DNA of 27,261 nucleotides from an uncultured Alphaproteobacteria bacterium (GCA_902464275.1 CABQIK010000019.1:1-27261); one strand, 5' to 3'; positions 6,535 to 15,592 are shown, numbered from the stretch's first letter. Translations and numbers: made by a program. The notes: generated by a model from the sequence alone, not told the origin.

Positions 6535-7290
6535 ATGTTTATCTTAAAAAATTATCTAAGCTTGCGGATAGTGAGGCAGATACGCCGTAACTTTTTTTCG
6601 CCGTGTACAAATAGTTACATAAAAAAAGTTACAAGTAGCTGCCCGCTAGACGCGAGCACCGGAAGAAGTATGGTTGAGATGCTTGGCGTTTTGGCAATTA
6701 TCGGAGTCCTGAGCATTGGAGCTATCAGCGGATACTCTAAAGCCATGTTCAAGTATAAATTAAATAAACACTCTGAGAGCTTCAGCATGCTCTTAAATGA
6801 GGCAATAAAACTCTTGCCGGATTTAGAACGTCATTACGGCACTAATATAACATCAGAAAATAATTTATCATATTTTTTCTTGCAGGCAAACCTGCTCCCC
6901 GATGGTATGAGCTATAAGAATGCCGGAATTTATGATATATTTAACAACCGAATGGATATTAATTATACAAAACGCGGTTCCGGTGTAGCAGGTTACGAAT
7001 ATTATATGCACATACGCATAAACCGCTCCGGTAATAATATCACCGCACATGATAAAGAAATTTGCCGCAACATTATGCTTGCCGCCAAAGAAAATTATGA
7101 AAATATATATTATATTCAAATGCGTTCCGGCAATGGCAATAGTTATAGCGCAAAAAATCTTCAAGGCGCGTTAAATACTAACCAAACCAACCCGCTCAAT
7201 AAAGCCACTGTCACCCAAATAGACGATGTATGCGGCTCCTGCAACTCTGAAACATACTGCCAAATGTTTTTATACTTTAGCATCAAGTAA
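6535..7290 (+). CDS. type IV pilin-like protein, copy 3, with long 43-aa leader
   Basis: The 251-aa precursor has the prepilin motif STG / RSMVEMLGVLAIIGVLSIG (Glu at +5) after an unusually long, Arg/Lys-rich 43-aa leader that ends in CPLDASTG. The first 30 or so mature residues differ from copies 1 and 2 at only a few sites (V/I, A/S, M/F). The C-terminal tail keeps CGSC and a last Cys before a short aromatic end. ATG 6535 is chosen because GAGGAG of the shared leader lies 8 nt upstream. The leader peptide shares with copy 1 a DNA-identical 18-nt block (6640-6657), which suggests a cassette. A terminator follows directly. Role unknown; likely a pilus or pseudopilus subunit, or an exported anchored protein. 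Confidence 0.83.
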   Translation: MFILKNYLSLRIVRQIRRNFFSPCTNSYIKKVTSSCPLDASTGRSMVEMLGVLAIIGVLSIGAISGYSKAMFKYKLNKHSESFSMLLNEAIKLLPDLERHYGTNITSENNLSYFFLQANLLPDGMSYKNAGIYDIFNNRMDINYTKRGSGVAGYEYYMHIRINRSGNNITAHDKEICRNIMLAAKENYENIYYIQMRSGNGNSYSAKNLQGALNTNQTNPLNKATVTQIDDVCGSCNSETYCQMFLYFSIK

Positions 7291-7319
7291 AAAAGACGGA
7301 TTTTTACATCCGCCTTTTT
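7290..7319. terminator. bidirectional intrinsic terminator after pilin copy 3
   Basis: AAAAAG, A, CGGAT (7290-7301), loop TTTTAC, ATCCG, C, CTTTTT (7308-7319). One A/C mismatch interrupts the stem. A- and T-tracts on both sides allow termination of both the pilin gene and the converging leuS operon. Confidence 0.8.
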
Positions 7320-7412
7320 ATTTTCTTGCTTGAAAATATAGCAAAGAAAAAATTTTACAAATCATGAACAATCATTGCAGTAAGCCACGCCGTTTTAGGA
7401 ACTATAGTCATA

Positions 7413-9878
7413 TTACATATCCATTGCCACAATATTGACCAATTTATTTTTAACATAAATTGTTTTTACAATTTTTTTATTTCGTAAATATTTTTCTGCT
7501 AATGACACAGCTTTTTCAGTTATATCCTCTTGTTTGGCATCTTTGTTAATCAAAAAGTTAAGTTTTACTTTTCCATTTACTTGAACAGTAATATTTAAGT
7601 CATCTTTGATTAAAGCTTTTGCATCAACCTGCGGCCATTTTTCATTAAATACTGAGGACGTGTGCCCGATATATTCCCACAATTCCTCAGCCATATGAGG
7701 CGCAAACGGAGCAAGCATTATAACATATGTTTCCATACAGTCTTTGAGTAAATCTCTGTTAATTACATTGACTTTCAAATAGTCGGAAATTGCATTTGTG
7801 TATTCCATTAAACGAGCAATTGCCGTATTAAATTGAAACTTATCAATATCTTTTGAAATATTATCTAATGCAAAGTTTTTGGCATAAAGCAATTCTTTAT
7901 CTTGTTGTGAAGATTCTTGTCCTATGCTGGCAACAGATATCTTTTCTTTATATGAATTAAACATGTTTTCTATTCTTGCAAAAAACTTTGCGATTCCCTC
8001 AATACCACTATCACTCCAAGGACCGCCCAGTGTATAAGAAAAAGCAAATTCAATATACATTCTGAAAATATCCGAACCGTATTTGTTGATATAATCATCA
8101 GGACAAATCGTATTACCTTTAGATTTGCTCATTTTCATACCATCAGGACCTAAGATTAATCCTTGATGAATCAATGATAAAAACGGCTCATCAAAATCCA
8201 AACAACCCAAATCTCTTAAAACTTTAGTAAAAAATCTGGCATACAATAAGTGCATGGTGGCATGCTCTTGCCCACCGATATATTTATCAACCGGCAAAAT
8301 TGCATCAATTTTCTTTTTATCAAAAATTTCTTTAGAATTATGATTGTCCGGATAGCGTAAAAAATACCATGAAGAATCAACAAATGTATCCATAGTATCA
8401 GCTTCTCGTAAAGCTTTACCACCGCAAATCGGACAAGTTGTATGCATAAATTCATCACAACGCTTTAACGGAGAATCACCGGTAGGTGTAAATTCAACAT
8501 TCATTGGTAAACGAACAGGAAGCTGATCTTCAGGTACAGGAACTTCACCGCATTTTTCACAATAAACCATAGGAATAGGTGTTCCCCAATAGCGTTGACG
8601 TGAAACTAACCAGTCTCGCAAACGATACATTGCCGTTAATTTACCTTTTCCTATTGTTTCCAAATCAGATACTATCGCCTTAATTGCTTCAGCTGAATCT
8701 AACCCATTATATTTACCGCTGTTAATCAATATACCATGCTTGCAAAACGGCATTTCTACATTATCAGAATTTTTATCAGTGATTACCTGATGGACCGGAA
8801 GATTATAATTTTTAGCAAAATCATAATCGCGTTCATCATGCGCCGGAACAGCCATAACAAAACCGGTGCCATAGCTTGCAATTACATAATCTGCTACCCA
8901 AACCGGAACTTGTTTACCGTTAATCGGATTTATGGCATAAGCTCCCGTAAACACACCAGTCCTTTGCCTGTCAGTCAACATGCGTTCAATTTCTGTAATT
9001 TTCGCCGCATTTTCAAGATACTTTTTAACCTCTTCTTTATGCTCGCTATATGTTACCTCCATAACACTTTCATGTTCAGGAGCCAAAACCACATACGACA
9101 AGCCGCATAAAGTATCTGCTCTTGAAGTAAACGCGTCTAATGTAATAACTTTTCCCGATTCGGTTTTAATATCAAATGATATTAATGCACCTTCAGATTT
9201 TCCTATCCAGTTTTTCTGAATTTTTTTTGTTTTTTCAGGCCAATCCAAAGCATCTATACCATTTAAAAGCTCTTCGGCATAATCTGTAATCTTAAAAAAC
9301 CACTGGTTCATTTTTTTCTGATATACTTCTGAGCCGCATCTGTCGCATTTGCCATTTACAACCTGCTCATTAGCCAAAACTGTATTACATTTCGGGCACC
9401 AATTTACAGGAGCATCTTTACGATAAGCAAGCCCCTTTTTATACATTTGCAAAAATATCCATTGCGTCCATTTATAATATTCTTCATCACAAGTATTTAA
9501 TGTATATTCCCAATTAAAGGTTGCGCCAATCTTTTTTAATTGATTAGTCATGGTTTGAATATTTTTCCGCGTAGAAATATCAGGGTGTATGCCGGTTTTA
9601 ATTGCGTAATTTTCTGCCGGAAGACCGAACGCGTCAAACCCTTGCGGGTGAAAAACATTATAACCGTTCATTCGCTTGAAACGCGCCCAAGTATCCGGAG
9701 CCGCATAATTATACCAATGCCCTAAGTGCAAATTTGCGCCTGATGGATATGAAAACATTTCCAAACAATATAGTTTTTTATCTGTATTTGTTTCGTCAAA
9801 TTTATACAGATTTTCTTCAGCCCATTTTTTTTGCCATTTTTCATCTGTTTGTACTGAATATTTTATATTGTTTGTCAT
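7413..9878 (-). CDS. leuS: leucyl-tRNA synthetase
   Basis: The 821-aa class I synthetase charges tRNA-Leu in the cytoplasm. It shows the HIGH-type motif HLGH (51-54), KMSKS (582-586), the CP1 editing domain (about 225-420, with TSRADTLCG and HDERDYDFA) and zinc-ligand pairs CPKC (161-164)/CDRC (178-181) and CEKC (440-443)/CPIC (482-485). ATG 9878 is supported by GGAG 8 nt upstream and by the usual N-terminus; the frame remains open further upstream into rbfA but that extension is not a gene. It follows rbfA by 25 nt, so it is probably the last gene of the nusA-infB operon. It is visibly AT-rich (15 G+C of 60 in 7801-7860) and its signature NLHLGHWYNYAAPDTWARFK differs from the usual alphaproteobacterial form, suggesting replacement by transfer. 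Confidence 0.96.
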   Translation of the reverse strand: MTNNIKYSVQTDEKWQKKWAEENLYKFDETNTDKKLYCLEMFSYPSGANLHLGHWYNYAAPDTWARFKRMNGYNVFHPQGFDAFGLPAENYAIKTGIHPDISTRKNIQTMTNQLKKIGATFNWEYTLNTCDEEYYKWTQWIFLQMYKKGLAYRKDAPVNWCPKCNTVLANEQVVNGKCDRCGSEVYQKKMNQWFFKITDYAEELLNGIDALDWPEKTKKIQKNWIGKSEGALISFDIKTESGKVITLDAFTSRADTLCGLSYVVLAPEHESVMEVTYSEHKEEVKKYLENAAKITEIERMLTDRQRTGVFTGAYAINPINGKQVPVWVADYVIASYGTGFVMAVPAHDERDYDFAKNYNLPVHQVITDKNSDNVEMPFCKHGILINSGKYNGLDSAEAIKAIVSDLETIGKGKLTAMYRLRDWLVSRQRYWGTPIPMVYCEKCGEVPVPEDQLPVRLPMNVEFTPTGDSPLKRCDEFMHTTCPICGGKALREADTMDTFVDSSWYFLRYPDNHNSKEIFDKKKIDAILPVDKYIGGQEHATMHLLYARFFTKVLRDLGCLDFDEPFLSLIHQGLILGPDGMKMSKSKGNTICPDDYINKYGSDIFRMYIEFAFSYTLGGPWSDSGIEGIAKFFARIENMFNSYKEKISVASIGQESSQQDKELLYAKNFALDNISKDIDKFQFNTAIARLMEYTNAISDYLKVNVINRDLLKDCMETYVIMLAPFAPHMAEELWEYIGHTSSVFNEKWPQVDAKALIKDDLNITVQVNGKVKLNFLINKDAKQEDITEKAVSLAEKYLRNKKIVKTIYVKNKLVNIVAMDM

Positions 9879-9903
9879 CTGAAATTCTCCATATCCTATA
9901 TTT

Positions 9904-10311
9904 CTATTCTTCGTCTTCTCCTTCTTGCTCTGAAGGCTTTTGCAGATCGCGGGCAACTTTCGGGTCATGCAGCAGGCGCTCAATTTTATCAACTTCCATA
10001 AAAGTATCGTCAACTCTGAAATTAAGCTCCGGCGTGTAACGCAGCTGCAGCTTGGCGGCAATTTGTTTTTTGAACACCCATGCTTCCGCTTTCAGCATTT
10101 CAAGCACTTGTCCCAAGTTTTTACCGTTTAAGGTCATAACATAGGCAGTGGCATACTTCAAATCAGGCGAAACTCTGACTTCCGTAACCGTTATAAACGC
10201 ATCATGGAGTTCCGGAGCGCGAACCTCGCCGCGCTCCAAAACCGACATTATCACCTTTTTAATCTCTTGCCCGACGCGCAGTTGGCGTTGTGATTGTTCT
10301 TTAACAGCCAT
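9904..10311 (-). CDS. rbfA: 30S ribosome-binding factor A
   Basis: The 135-aa protein is of normal RbfA length. It has the KH-like pattern RVGQEIKKVIMSVL, ITVTEVRVSPDLKYATAYV and a C-terminal PELNFRVDDTFMEVDKIERLL, with an acidic tail. It assists late 30S maturation (16S rRNA 5' end) and cold adaptation. ATG 10311 is chosen over the 29-aa longer frame because AGGAG lies 6 nt upstream and MAVKEQSQRQLRVG is the expected N-terminus. infB ends 10 nt upstream; leuS starts 25 nt downstream. Confidence 0.94.
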   Translation of the reverse strand: MAVKEQSQRQLRVGQEIKKVIMSVLERGEVRAPELHDAFITVTEVRVSPDLKYATAYVMTLNGKNLGQVLEMLKAEAWVFKKQIAAKLQLRYTPELNFRVDDTFMEVDKIERLLHDPKVARDLQKPSEQEGEDEE

Positions 10312-10321
10312 TTTCGTCTCC

Positions 10322-12847
10322 TTATAATTTAGCGGCGATAGTTTCAAGCTCGTAACATTCAATAAAGTCACCAACCTGAATATCATTATAGTTTTCAAAG
10401 CTCATGCCGCATTCATAACCTTCGCGCACTTCTTTAACGTCTTCTTTAAAGCGTTTAAGCTGTGCCAAATTGCCGTCATGAATAACCACGTTGTCACGCA
10501 ACAGGCGAACTTTGGCACCGCGTTTAACAATGCCCTCTGTAACCATACAGCCGCCGACTTTGCCAACGCCGGTAATGTTAAATACATTGCGGATTTCGGC
10601 ATAACCGAGCAGTTTTTCTCTGATTTCAGGCGAGAGCAAGCCCTCCAAGCCTTTTTTAACATCATCGGCTACATCGTAAATAATGGAGTAGTATCTGATG
10701 TCAACGCCATCGCGGCGAGCCATATCGCGGGCTTGCGGAATGGCGCGGACGTTAAAGCCGATAATAAATGCGTTTGAAGCTTTAGCGAGCGAAATATCCG
10801 ACTCTGAAATCGGGCCGACTGCGGAGTGCAAAATCTGTACCGAAACTTCATCGTTTGAAAACTTCTTAATCGTTCCTTCAATCGCCTCAATAGAACCTTG
10901 AACATCGGCTTTAATAATCACTGCTAAATGTTTGGATTCGCCTGATTTAATTTTATCAAGCATTTGTTCCATGGCCGACTTAGCGCTCTTAACCAGTTTG
11001 GCATCGCGTTCTTTGCGGATACGGTATGAGGTAACTTCTTTGGCTTGGGTTTCGTCTTTAACCACCACGAGATTATCACCTGCCGACGGCGTTCCCTGCA
11101 AGCCTAAAACTTCAACCGGAGTTGCCGGAGCGGCTTCATGAACTTTTTTGCCGTTTTCATTAAACATGGCGCGGACGTGCCCCCATTCTTTACCGGCAAT
11201 AAATATATCGCCGACCCGTAAAGTTCCGTTCTGAACCAAAACCGTGGCAACGCTTCCGCGGCCTTTTTCCATTTTAGCCTCAACCACCGTGCCTTCGGCA
11301 TTGCGGTTCGGGTTGGCTTTCAAATCTAAAATTTCCGCCTGCAATAAAATGGCTTCCACCAATTTATCAATATTGATGCGTTTTTTAGCTGAAACCTCAG
11401 CGCAAAGCGACTCGCCGCCCATTTCTTCAACGGCAATACCATGCTGCAAAAGTTCGGTTTTAACCCGCATCGTATCCGCACCCGGAAGGTCAATCTTGTT
11501 AATGGCAACCACAATCGGAACTTCAGCCGCCTGAGCGTGGCGGATAGCTTCAACCGTTTGCGGCATAATACCATCATTGGCTGCAACCACCAACACTACA
11601 ATATCGGTAACCTTGGCGCCGCGGGCGCGCATTTCTGAAAACGCCTCGTGTCCCGGAGTATCAATAAATGTAATTTTCTGCCCGCCGGCAACTTCAATCT
11701 GATAAGCGCCGATGTGCTGCGTAATACCGCCGGCCTCTTTAGCGGCGACATTAGTTTCACGCAAAGCGTCCAATAATGAGGTTTTACCATGGTCAACGTG
11801 ACCCATAACGGTAACCACCGGAGGACGCGGCAACAAATCAGCCTCAGAATCTTGCGGACCTTCCAAGCCTTCTTCAACATCGCTGTCGGCAACGCGCTTA
11901 AACTTATGTCCCATCTCTTCAACCACAATTTGCGCCGTATCGGCATCAATCGGTTGATTAATGGTAGCCATAACGCCCAACGCCATAAGTTTTTTAATAA
12001 CATCAGCGCTTTTTTCCGCCATACGGTTGGCAAGCTCTTGCACGGTAATAACTTCGGGAATTACAACCTCTTTAATGATTTTTTCCGCCGGAGCCGTATT
12101 CTGTACTGCCGGTTTGGGTTGTTTTTTCTTGAAGCGACGGCGCGGCGCGCCATAACCGTAATCGTCATCATCATCATCTGAGTTCATAAACGAATTAACA
12201 TTGATTTTAGTATTGCGGCGCGGCGATTCAAAACTGCGTTTCTGAATTTTTTTGCGCTCTTGTTCAAAGGTTTCTTCTTTGCTCAAATGTTTGGCGCCTG
12301 AAGCCGCCTTTTTATCTTTGCGATAATTATCAGTGTCTTCCTCATCGTCATCATCATAATTTTTAGACTTTTTATTTTTGTTAAAATGCTTGTCATCTTC
12401 TGAAAATGACGGCTGCGGCTGAACCTTCTTAGGCTGAGTCTGCTCTTTGGCGGCAGGTTTAGCCTCTGCTTTGCGGGCTTCTTGTTTTTGCTTAGCCTCT
12501 GCCTCTTGTTCTTCAGCCTTACGGGCTTTTTCAGTTGCCTCTGCCTTTTGACGTAGCTCCTGCTCTTCACGCAAACGCTTGCGCTCTTGCTCTTTAGCCT
12601 CTTCTTCCTGACGGCGTTTGGCATCATGCTCTTTGGCTTCGGCAATCAAACGTAATTTTTGCGCGGTAGCTTCGTCAATCTCAACCTTTTGCGCGGGCTG
12701 CGCCGATGGTGAAATGCTGCGCTTTTTACGCACTTCAACCTGCACCATCTTTTTGCCCTCGCCGCCACCGGATTTGCCCAAATTTTTTAATGTGAGGGTA
12801 GATTTTCCTGATAATGTTAATTTAGCTTTTGCATTATCTTCTGCCAT
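10322..12847 (-). CDS. infB: translation initiation factor IF-2
   Basis: The 841-aa GTPase places fMet-tRNA on the 30S subunit and promotes subunit joining. The G motifs are GHVDHGKT (349-356), DTPGHEAF (near 397) and NKID (near 450), followed by IF-2 beta-barrel and C-terminal tRNA-binding domains. The N-terminal third holds an IF2-associated helix (about 1-40), then a long charged region (about 60-250) rich in Glu/Lys/Arg/Gln with Asp runs, predicted as coiled coil or disordered, as in other alphaproteobacteria. ATG 12847 is supported by GGAG 8 nt upstream; a start 6 codons earlier lies in the gap after ylxR. It is fourth in the rimP-nusA-ylxR-infB-rbfA-leuS operon. Confidence 0.97.
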   Translation of the reverse strand: MAEDNAKAKLTLSGKSTLTLKNLGKSGGGEGKKMVQVEVRKKRSISPSAQPAQKVEIDEATAQKLRLIAEAKEHDAKRRQEEEAKEQERKRLREEQELRQKAEATEKARKAEEQEAEAKQKQEARKAEAKPAAKEQTQPKKVQPQPSFSEDDKHFNKNKKSKNYDDDDEEDTDNYRKDKKAASGAKHLSKEETFEQERKKIQKRSFESPRRNTKINVNSFMNSDDDDDDYGYGAPRRRFKKKQPKPAVQNTAPAEKIIKEVVIPEVITVQELANRMAEKSADVIKKLMALGVMATINQPIDADTAQIVVEEMGHKFKRVADSDVEEGLEGPQDSEADLLPRPPVVTVMGHVDHGKTSLLDALRETNVAAKEAGGITQHIGAYQIEVAGGQKITFIDTPGHEAFSEMRARGAKVTDIVVLVVAANDGIMPQTVEAIRHAQAAEVPIVVAINKIDLPGADTMRVKTELLQHGIAVEEMGGESLCAEVSAKKRINIDKLVEAILLQAEILDLKANPNRNAEGTVVEAKMEKGRGSVATVLVQNGTLRVGDIFIAGKEWGHVRAMFNENGKKVHEAAPATPVEVLGLQGTPSAGDNLVVVKDETQAKEVTSYRIRKERDAKLVKSAKSAMEQMLDKIKSGESKHLAVIIKADVQGSIEAIEGTIKKFSNDEVSVQILHSAVGPISESDISLAKASNAFIIGFNVRAIPQARDMARRDGVDIRYYSIIYDVADDVKKGLEGLLSPEIREKLLGYAEIRNVFNITGVGKVGGCMVTEGIVKRGAKVRLLRDNVVIHDGNLAQLKRFKEDVKEVREGYECGMSFENYNDIQVGDFIECYELETIAAKL

Positions 12848-12865
12848 ATATTTTTCTCCAATCAA

Positions 12866-13429
12866 CTAATCCAAAAAAGCCTGATACTTTTTCAGGTTAT
12901 TATAAACCATATTGCTCATGCTGCCTTTTAAGACCGCAACATGCACGGTATTTACTTTGTCTAAAGCCGCATCAAGTTCGGCGATGTCGTAAAGTCTAAG
13001 CACTTCCAAATTTTTAGCCATAGCCGCCATTTTGCTGCTTCCGTCGGCGCCGGCATCCGCCGCCTCAATCAAAAAAGCAACTTTATTTTTCAAAATGCAT
13101 TCCTTTACTTTTTCAAAACCGGTAACCAAAGCGCCGGCTTTACGAGCCAAGTTTAACGAATCCAAGCTTTTTTTGCGCAGTAAATGCTCAACCGTTTCCG
13201 GCAGATTGTCTTGAATTTTTACATGGCCGCGCGCCGCTTTGGCAAACAGATTTTTTAAGAGCGCTTTTTGCAAAGCCTGACGCGAAACAGAAACATAAAT
13301 TCCTTTACCCGCAAACTTTTTATTAAAATCAGGTATCAACTGTCCGTCTTCGGTAACAAAGCGGAGAAGCTCGTTTTGGGGCTTTATCAGCCCCGTTACG
13401 ATGCATTTTCTTTCTGTCTCTTTTTCCAT
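12866..13429 (-). CDS. ylxR: YlxR-family RNA-binding protein with L7Ae-like C-terminus
   Basis: The 187-aa protein combines an N-terminal YlxR (DUF448) domain (ERKCIVTGLIKPQNELLRFV ... GKGIYVSVSR, about 1-85) with a C-terminal L7Ae/L30e-like fold (LNLARKAGALVTGFEKVKE ... about 90-180). This fusion is common in alphaproteobacteria. Its position between nusA and infB is the conserved one. The family binds RNA; a regulatory or RNase P-related role has been proposed in other bacteria. Spacing is 26 nt from nusA and 18 nt to infB. The Shine-Dalgarno site is weak (AAGG). Confidence 0.88.
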   Translation of the reverse strand: MEKETERKCIVTGLIKPQNELLRFVTEDGQLIPDFNKKFAGKGIYVSVSRQALQKALLKNLFAKAARGHVKIQDNLPETVEHLLRKKSLDSLNLARKAGALVTGFEKVKECILKNKVAFLIEAADAGADGSSKMAAMAKNLEVLRLYDIAELDAALDKVNTVHVAVLKGSMSNMVYNNLKKYQAFLD

Positions 13430-13455
13430 AATCTTCAGCCTTTTAACAGTGAGCC

Positions 13456-14982
13456 TTATTTTTCCTGTTCACCGTCAAACCAGTGTTCGCGGGCAGCCAT
13501 AATGATGCGGTTGGCTTCAACTTCGGTTAAAGTATCGGCACCCAAAATATCAATCAGCTCATCGCTGGCCAAATCAGCCAAATCATCAATGGTTTTAACA
13601 TTGTTTTCAGCCAACTTAATAATCATATCCTGATCAAGGCCTTCAATGGTTTTAAGTTTTTCATCAATGCCCAAATCTTTGCTCTTTTTAGCAAAATCTT
13701 TGTTGCGCTTTTCAACAAATTCTTTGGCGCGATTTTGCAACTCGGTAGCGACATCTTCATCAAATCCCTCAATATCGGCCAACTCTTTCAAGTCAACATA
13801 GGCAATTTCATCAATGGTTGAAAAGCCTTCGGCAATAAGCAGGTGAGCAATCATTTCATCAACGTCCAAAGCGTCCATAAAGCGCTGTGAGCGAACTTTA
13901 TTTTCATTGGCGCGGCGTTCTTGTTCCTGCTCTTCGGTCAACACGTCAATGTCGGCGCCCAAAAGCTGCGAAGCGAGCTTAACGTTTTGTCCGCGGCGGC
14001 CGATGGCAATTGAAAACTGTTCTTGCGGAACAACGGCTTCCATCCGACCGTTTTCTTCATCAATAACCACTTTGGTAACTTCAGCCGGAGCCAAAGCCGC
14101 AACCAGATATTGCGCTCTGTCTTCGGAATACGGAACAATATCAATTTTTTCGCCCTGAAGCTCGGTAACAATAGCCTGAACTCTGATACCGCGCAAACCG
14201 ACGCAGGCGCCAACCGGATCAACCGTCATATCATTAGCTTTAACGGCAATTTTAGCCTTTGAACCGGGGTCGCGGGCAACACCCATAATTTGAACAATGC
14301 CGTCATAAATTTCCGGAACTTCAGAAGTAAACAACTTGGCCATAAATTCAGGACATGTGCGTGATAAAAAGATTTGCGGACCGCGCGCTTCGCGGCGAAC
14401 ATCTAACACATAAGCGCGAACACGGTCGCCGTTTTTGAACTTTTCTCTCGGGATAATTTCATCGCGGCGCAAAACAGCTTCGGTCTTGCCGATATCTAAA
14501 ACCACATTGCCGAATTCAACCCGTTTAACGGTGCCGTTGACAATAGTGCCGATTTTTTCTTTGTATTCTTCATACTGGCGGTTGCGCTCGGCATCGCGGA
14601 CTTTTTGCACAATAACCTGTTTAGCGGTTTGCGCGGCAATACGGCCGAAATCAACCGGCGGCAGCGGGTCAATAATAAATTCGCCGACTTTAATATTTTT
14701 GTCATAAGCTTTGGCATCGCTCAAACGCAGCTGAGCCGCCTCGTTTTCAATTTCAGCGTCATCAGCAACCACTTCGCGGTAACGGGCAAGTGAAATTGCG
14801 CCGGTTTTGCGGTCAATATTGGCGCGGATATCATGTTCAAAACCATAACGTGAACGTCCTGCCTTTTGAATTGCCACTTCCATCGCGGTAAAAACGTCTT
14901 CTTTATCAATATTTTTTTCACGGGCAACTGTGTCGGCAACCAAAACAATTTCCGGTCTGGGCATATTTTCAATATTTTCCAT
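13456..14982 (-). CDS. nusA: transcription termination/antitermination protein NusA
   Basis: The 508-aa protein has the NusA order: N-terminal RNA polymerase-binding domain (about 1-125), S1 domain (about 130-200: GTIVNGTVKRVEFGNVVLDI), two KH domains (about 205-345, including DPVGACVGLRGIRVQAIV and IAIGRRGQNVKLASQL) and two C-terminal acidic helix-hairpin-helix repeats (about 370-500). It controls pausing, termination and antitermination. ATG is supported by AGAGGA close upstream. Second gene of the operon, 26 nt from rimP and from ylxR. NusA could act on the terminator-like hairpin in the rimP leader; this is inference. Confidence 0.97.
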   Translation of the reverse strand: MENIENMPRPEIVLVADTVAREKNIDKEDVFTAMEVAIQKAGRSRYGFEHDIRANIDRKTGAISLARYREVVADDAEIENEAAQLRLSDAKAYDKNIKVGEFIIDPLPPVDFGRIAAQTAKQVIVQKVRDAERNRQYEEYKEKIGTIVNGTVKRVEFGNVVLDIGKTEAVLRRDEIIPREKFKNGDRVRAYVLDVRREARGPQIFLSRTCPEFMAKLFTSEVPEIYDGIVQIMGVARDPGSKAKIAVKANDMTVDPVGACVGLRGIRVQAIVTELQGEKIDIVPYSEDRAQYLVAALAPAEVTKVVIDEENGRMEAVVPQEQFSIAIGRRGQNVKLASQLLGADIDVLTEEQEQERRANENKVRSQRFMDALDVDEMIAHLLIAEGFSTIDEIAYVDLKELADIEGFDEDVATELQNRAKEFVEKRNKDFAKKSKDLGIDEKLKTIEGLDQDMIIKLAENNVKTIDDLADLASDELIDILGADTLTEVEANRIIMAAREHWFDGEQEK

Positions 14983-15008
14983 TGTGTTCCTCTCACAAAT
15001 AACAAAAG

Positions 15009-15512
15009 TTAAAGTTCAACAGCTTCTTGCTGAGCCTGATACTGTTCCCAAAGCTCGTCGGTAATCACGATTTTGGCTTTGGCAATGTTATCAAACGCCA
15101 CAACAAATTCTTTATCGTCCATATCAATATGAACGTTATTATTTTCATCAAGGCCTAAAATAACGCCTTTAATACGTTTTCTTTTATCCACCTCATTAAT
15201 GGTTTCAACCTTGGCGGTATAACCCTTAAAGCGGACAAAATGCTCCGGCTTGGTCAACGGGCGGTCAAGCCCCGGGGAGCTGACTTCTAATGAATATTTA
15301 TCTTTAATCGGGTCTTTTTCATCTAAAACCGCCGACAATGCGCGGCTGACTTTGGCGCAGTCATCAACATTAATTTCGCGGCTGCCGTCCGAAACGTCAA
15401 TCATAACCTGCAATGTGGGGTTTACCTGCCCGATGGTCATAATGCGAACCGTTTCATACCCTAAATTGGCAATTACCGGCTCAAGCATATCTTGTAAATA
15501 GTGTTTTTGCAT
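15009..15512 (-). CDS. rimP: ribosome maturation factor RimP
   Basis: The 167-aa protein matches RimP length and pattern: N-terminal alpha/beta domain with NVDDCAKVSRALSAVLDEKDPI and the hallmark YSLEVSSPGLDRPL, then a small SH3-like C-terminal barrel. It helps early 30S assembly. First gene of the operon. Its start lies 17 nt after the U-tract of a terminator-like hairpin, and the ribosome-binding signal is a modest GAAG in AGAAGAAAG. Confidence 0.94.
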   Translation of the reverse strand: MQKHYLQDMLEPVIANLGYETVRIMTIGQVNPTLQVMIDVSDGSREINVDDCAKVSRALSAVLDEKDPIKDKYSLEVSSPGLDRPLTKPEHFVRFKGYTAKVETINEVDKRKRIKGVILGLDENNNVHIDMDDKEFVVAFDNIAKAKIVITDELWEQYQAQQEAVEL

Positions 15513-15529
15513 ATTTTTTGCTTTCTTCT

Positions 15530-15561
15530 AAAAAAAGAAGCGGGGTTTTTGACCCCACTTC
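15530..15561 (-). terminator. intrinsic terminator in the rimP leader (attenuator or end of the lpx-comEC operon)
   Basis: On the minus strand, GAAG, T, GGGG, loop TCAAAAA, CCCC, G, CTTC, then seven T. One mismatch (A15557/C15541) interrupts the stem. It lies between comEC and rimP, downstream of the rimP promoter candidate, so it can both end comEC transcripts and attenuate rimP transcripts. Confidence 0.8.
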
Positions 15562-15592
15562 CAAATGATATTTTTATGAAAGATTGTCAATA

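Noticed and set aside
9879..10061. 61-residue N-terminal extension of LeuS
   Set aside because: It overlaps rbfA and has no synthetase-like sequence; the family N-terminus begins at ATG 9878 with a good ribosome site.
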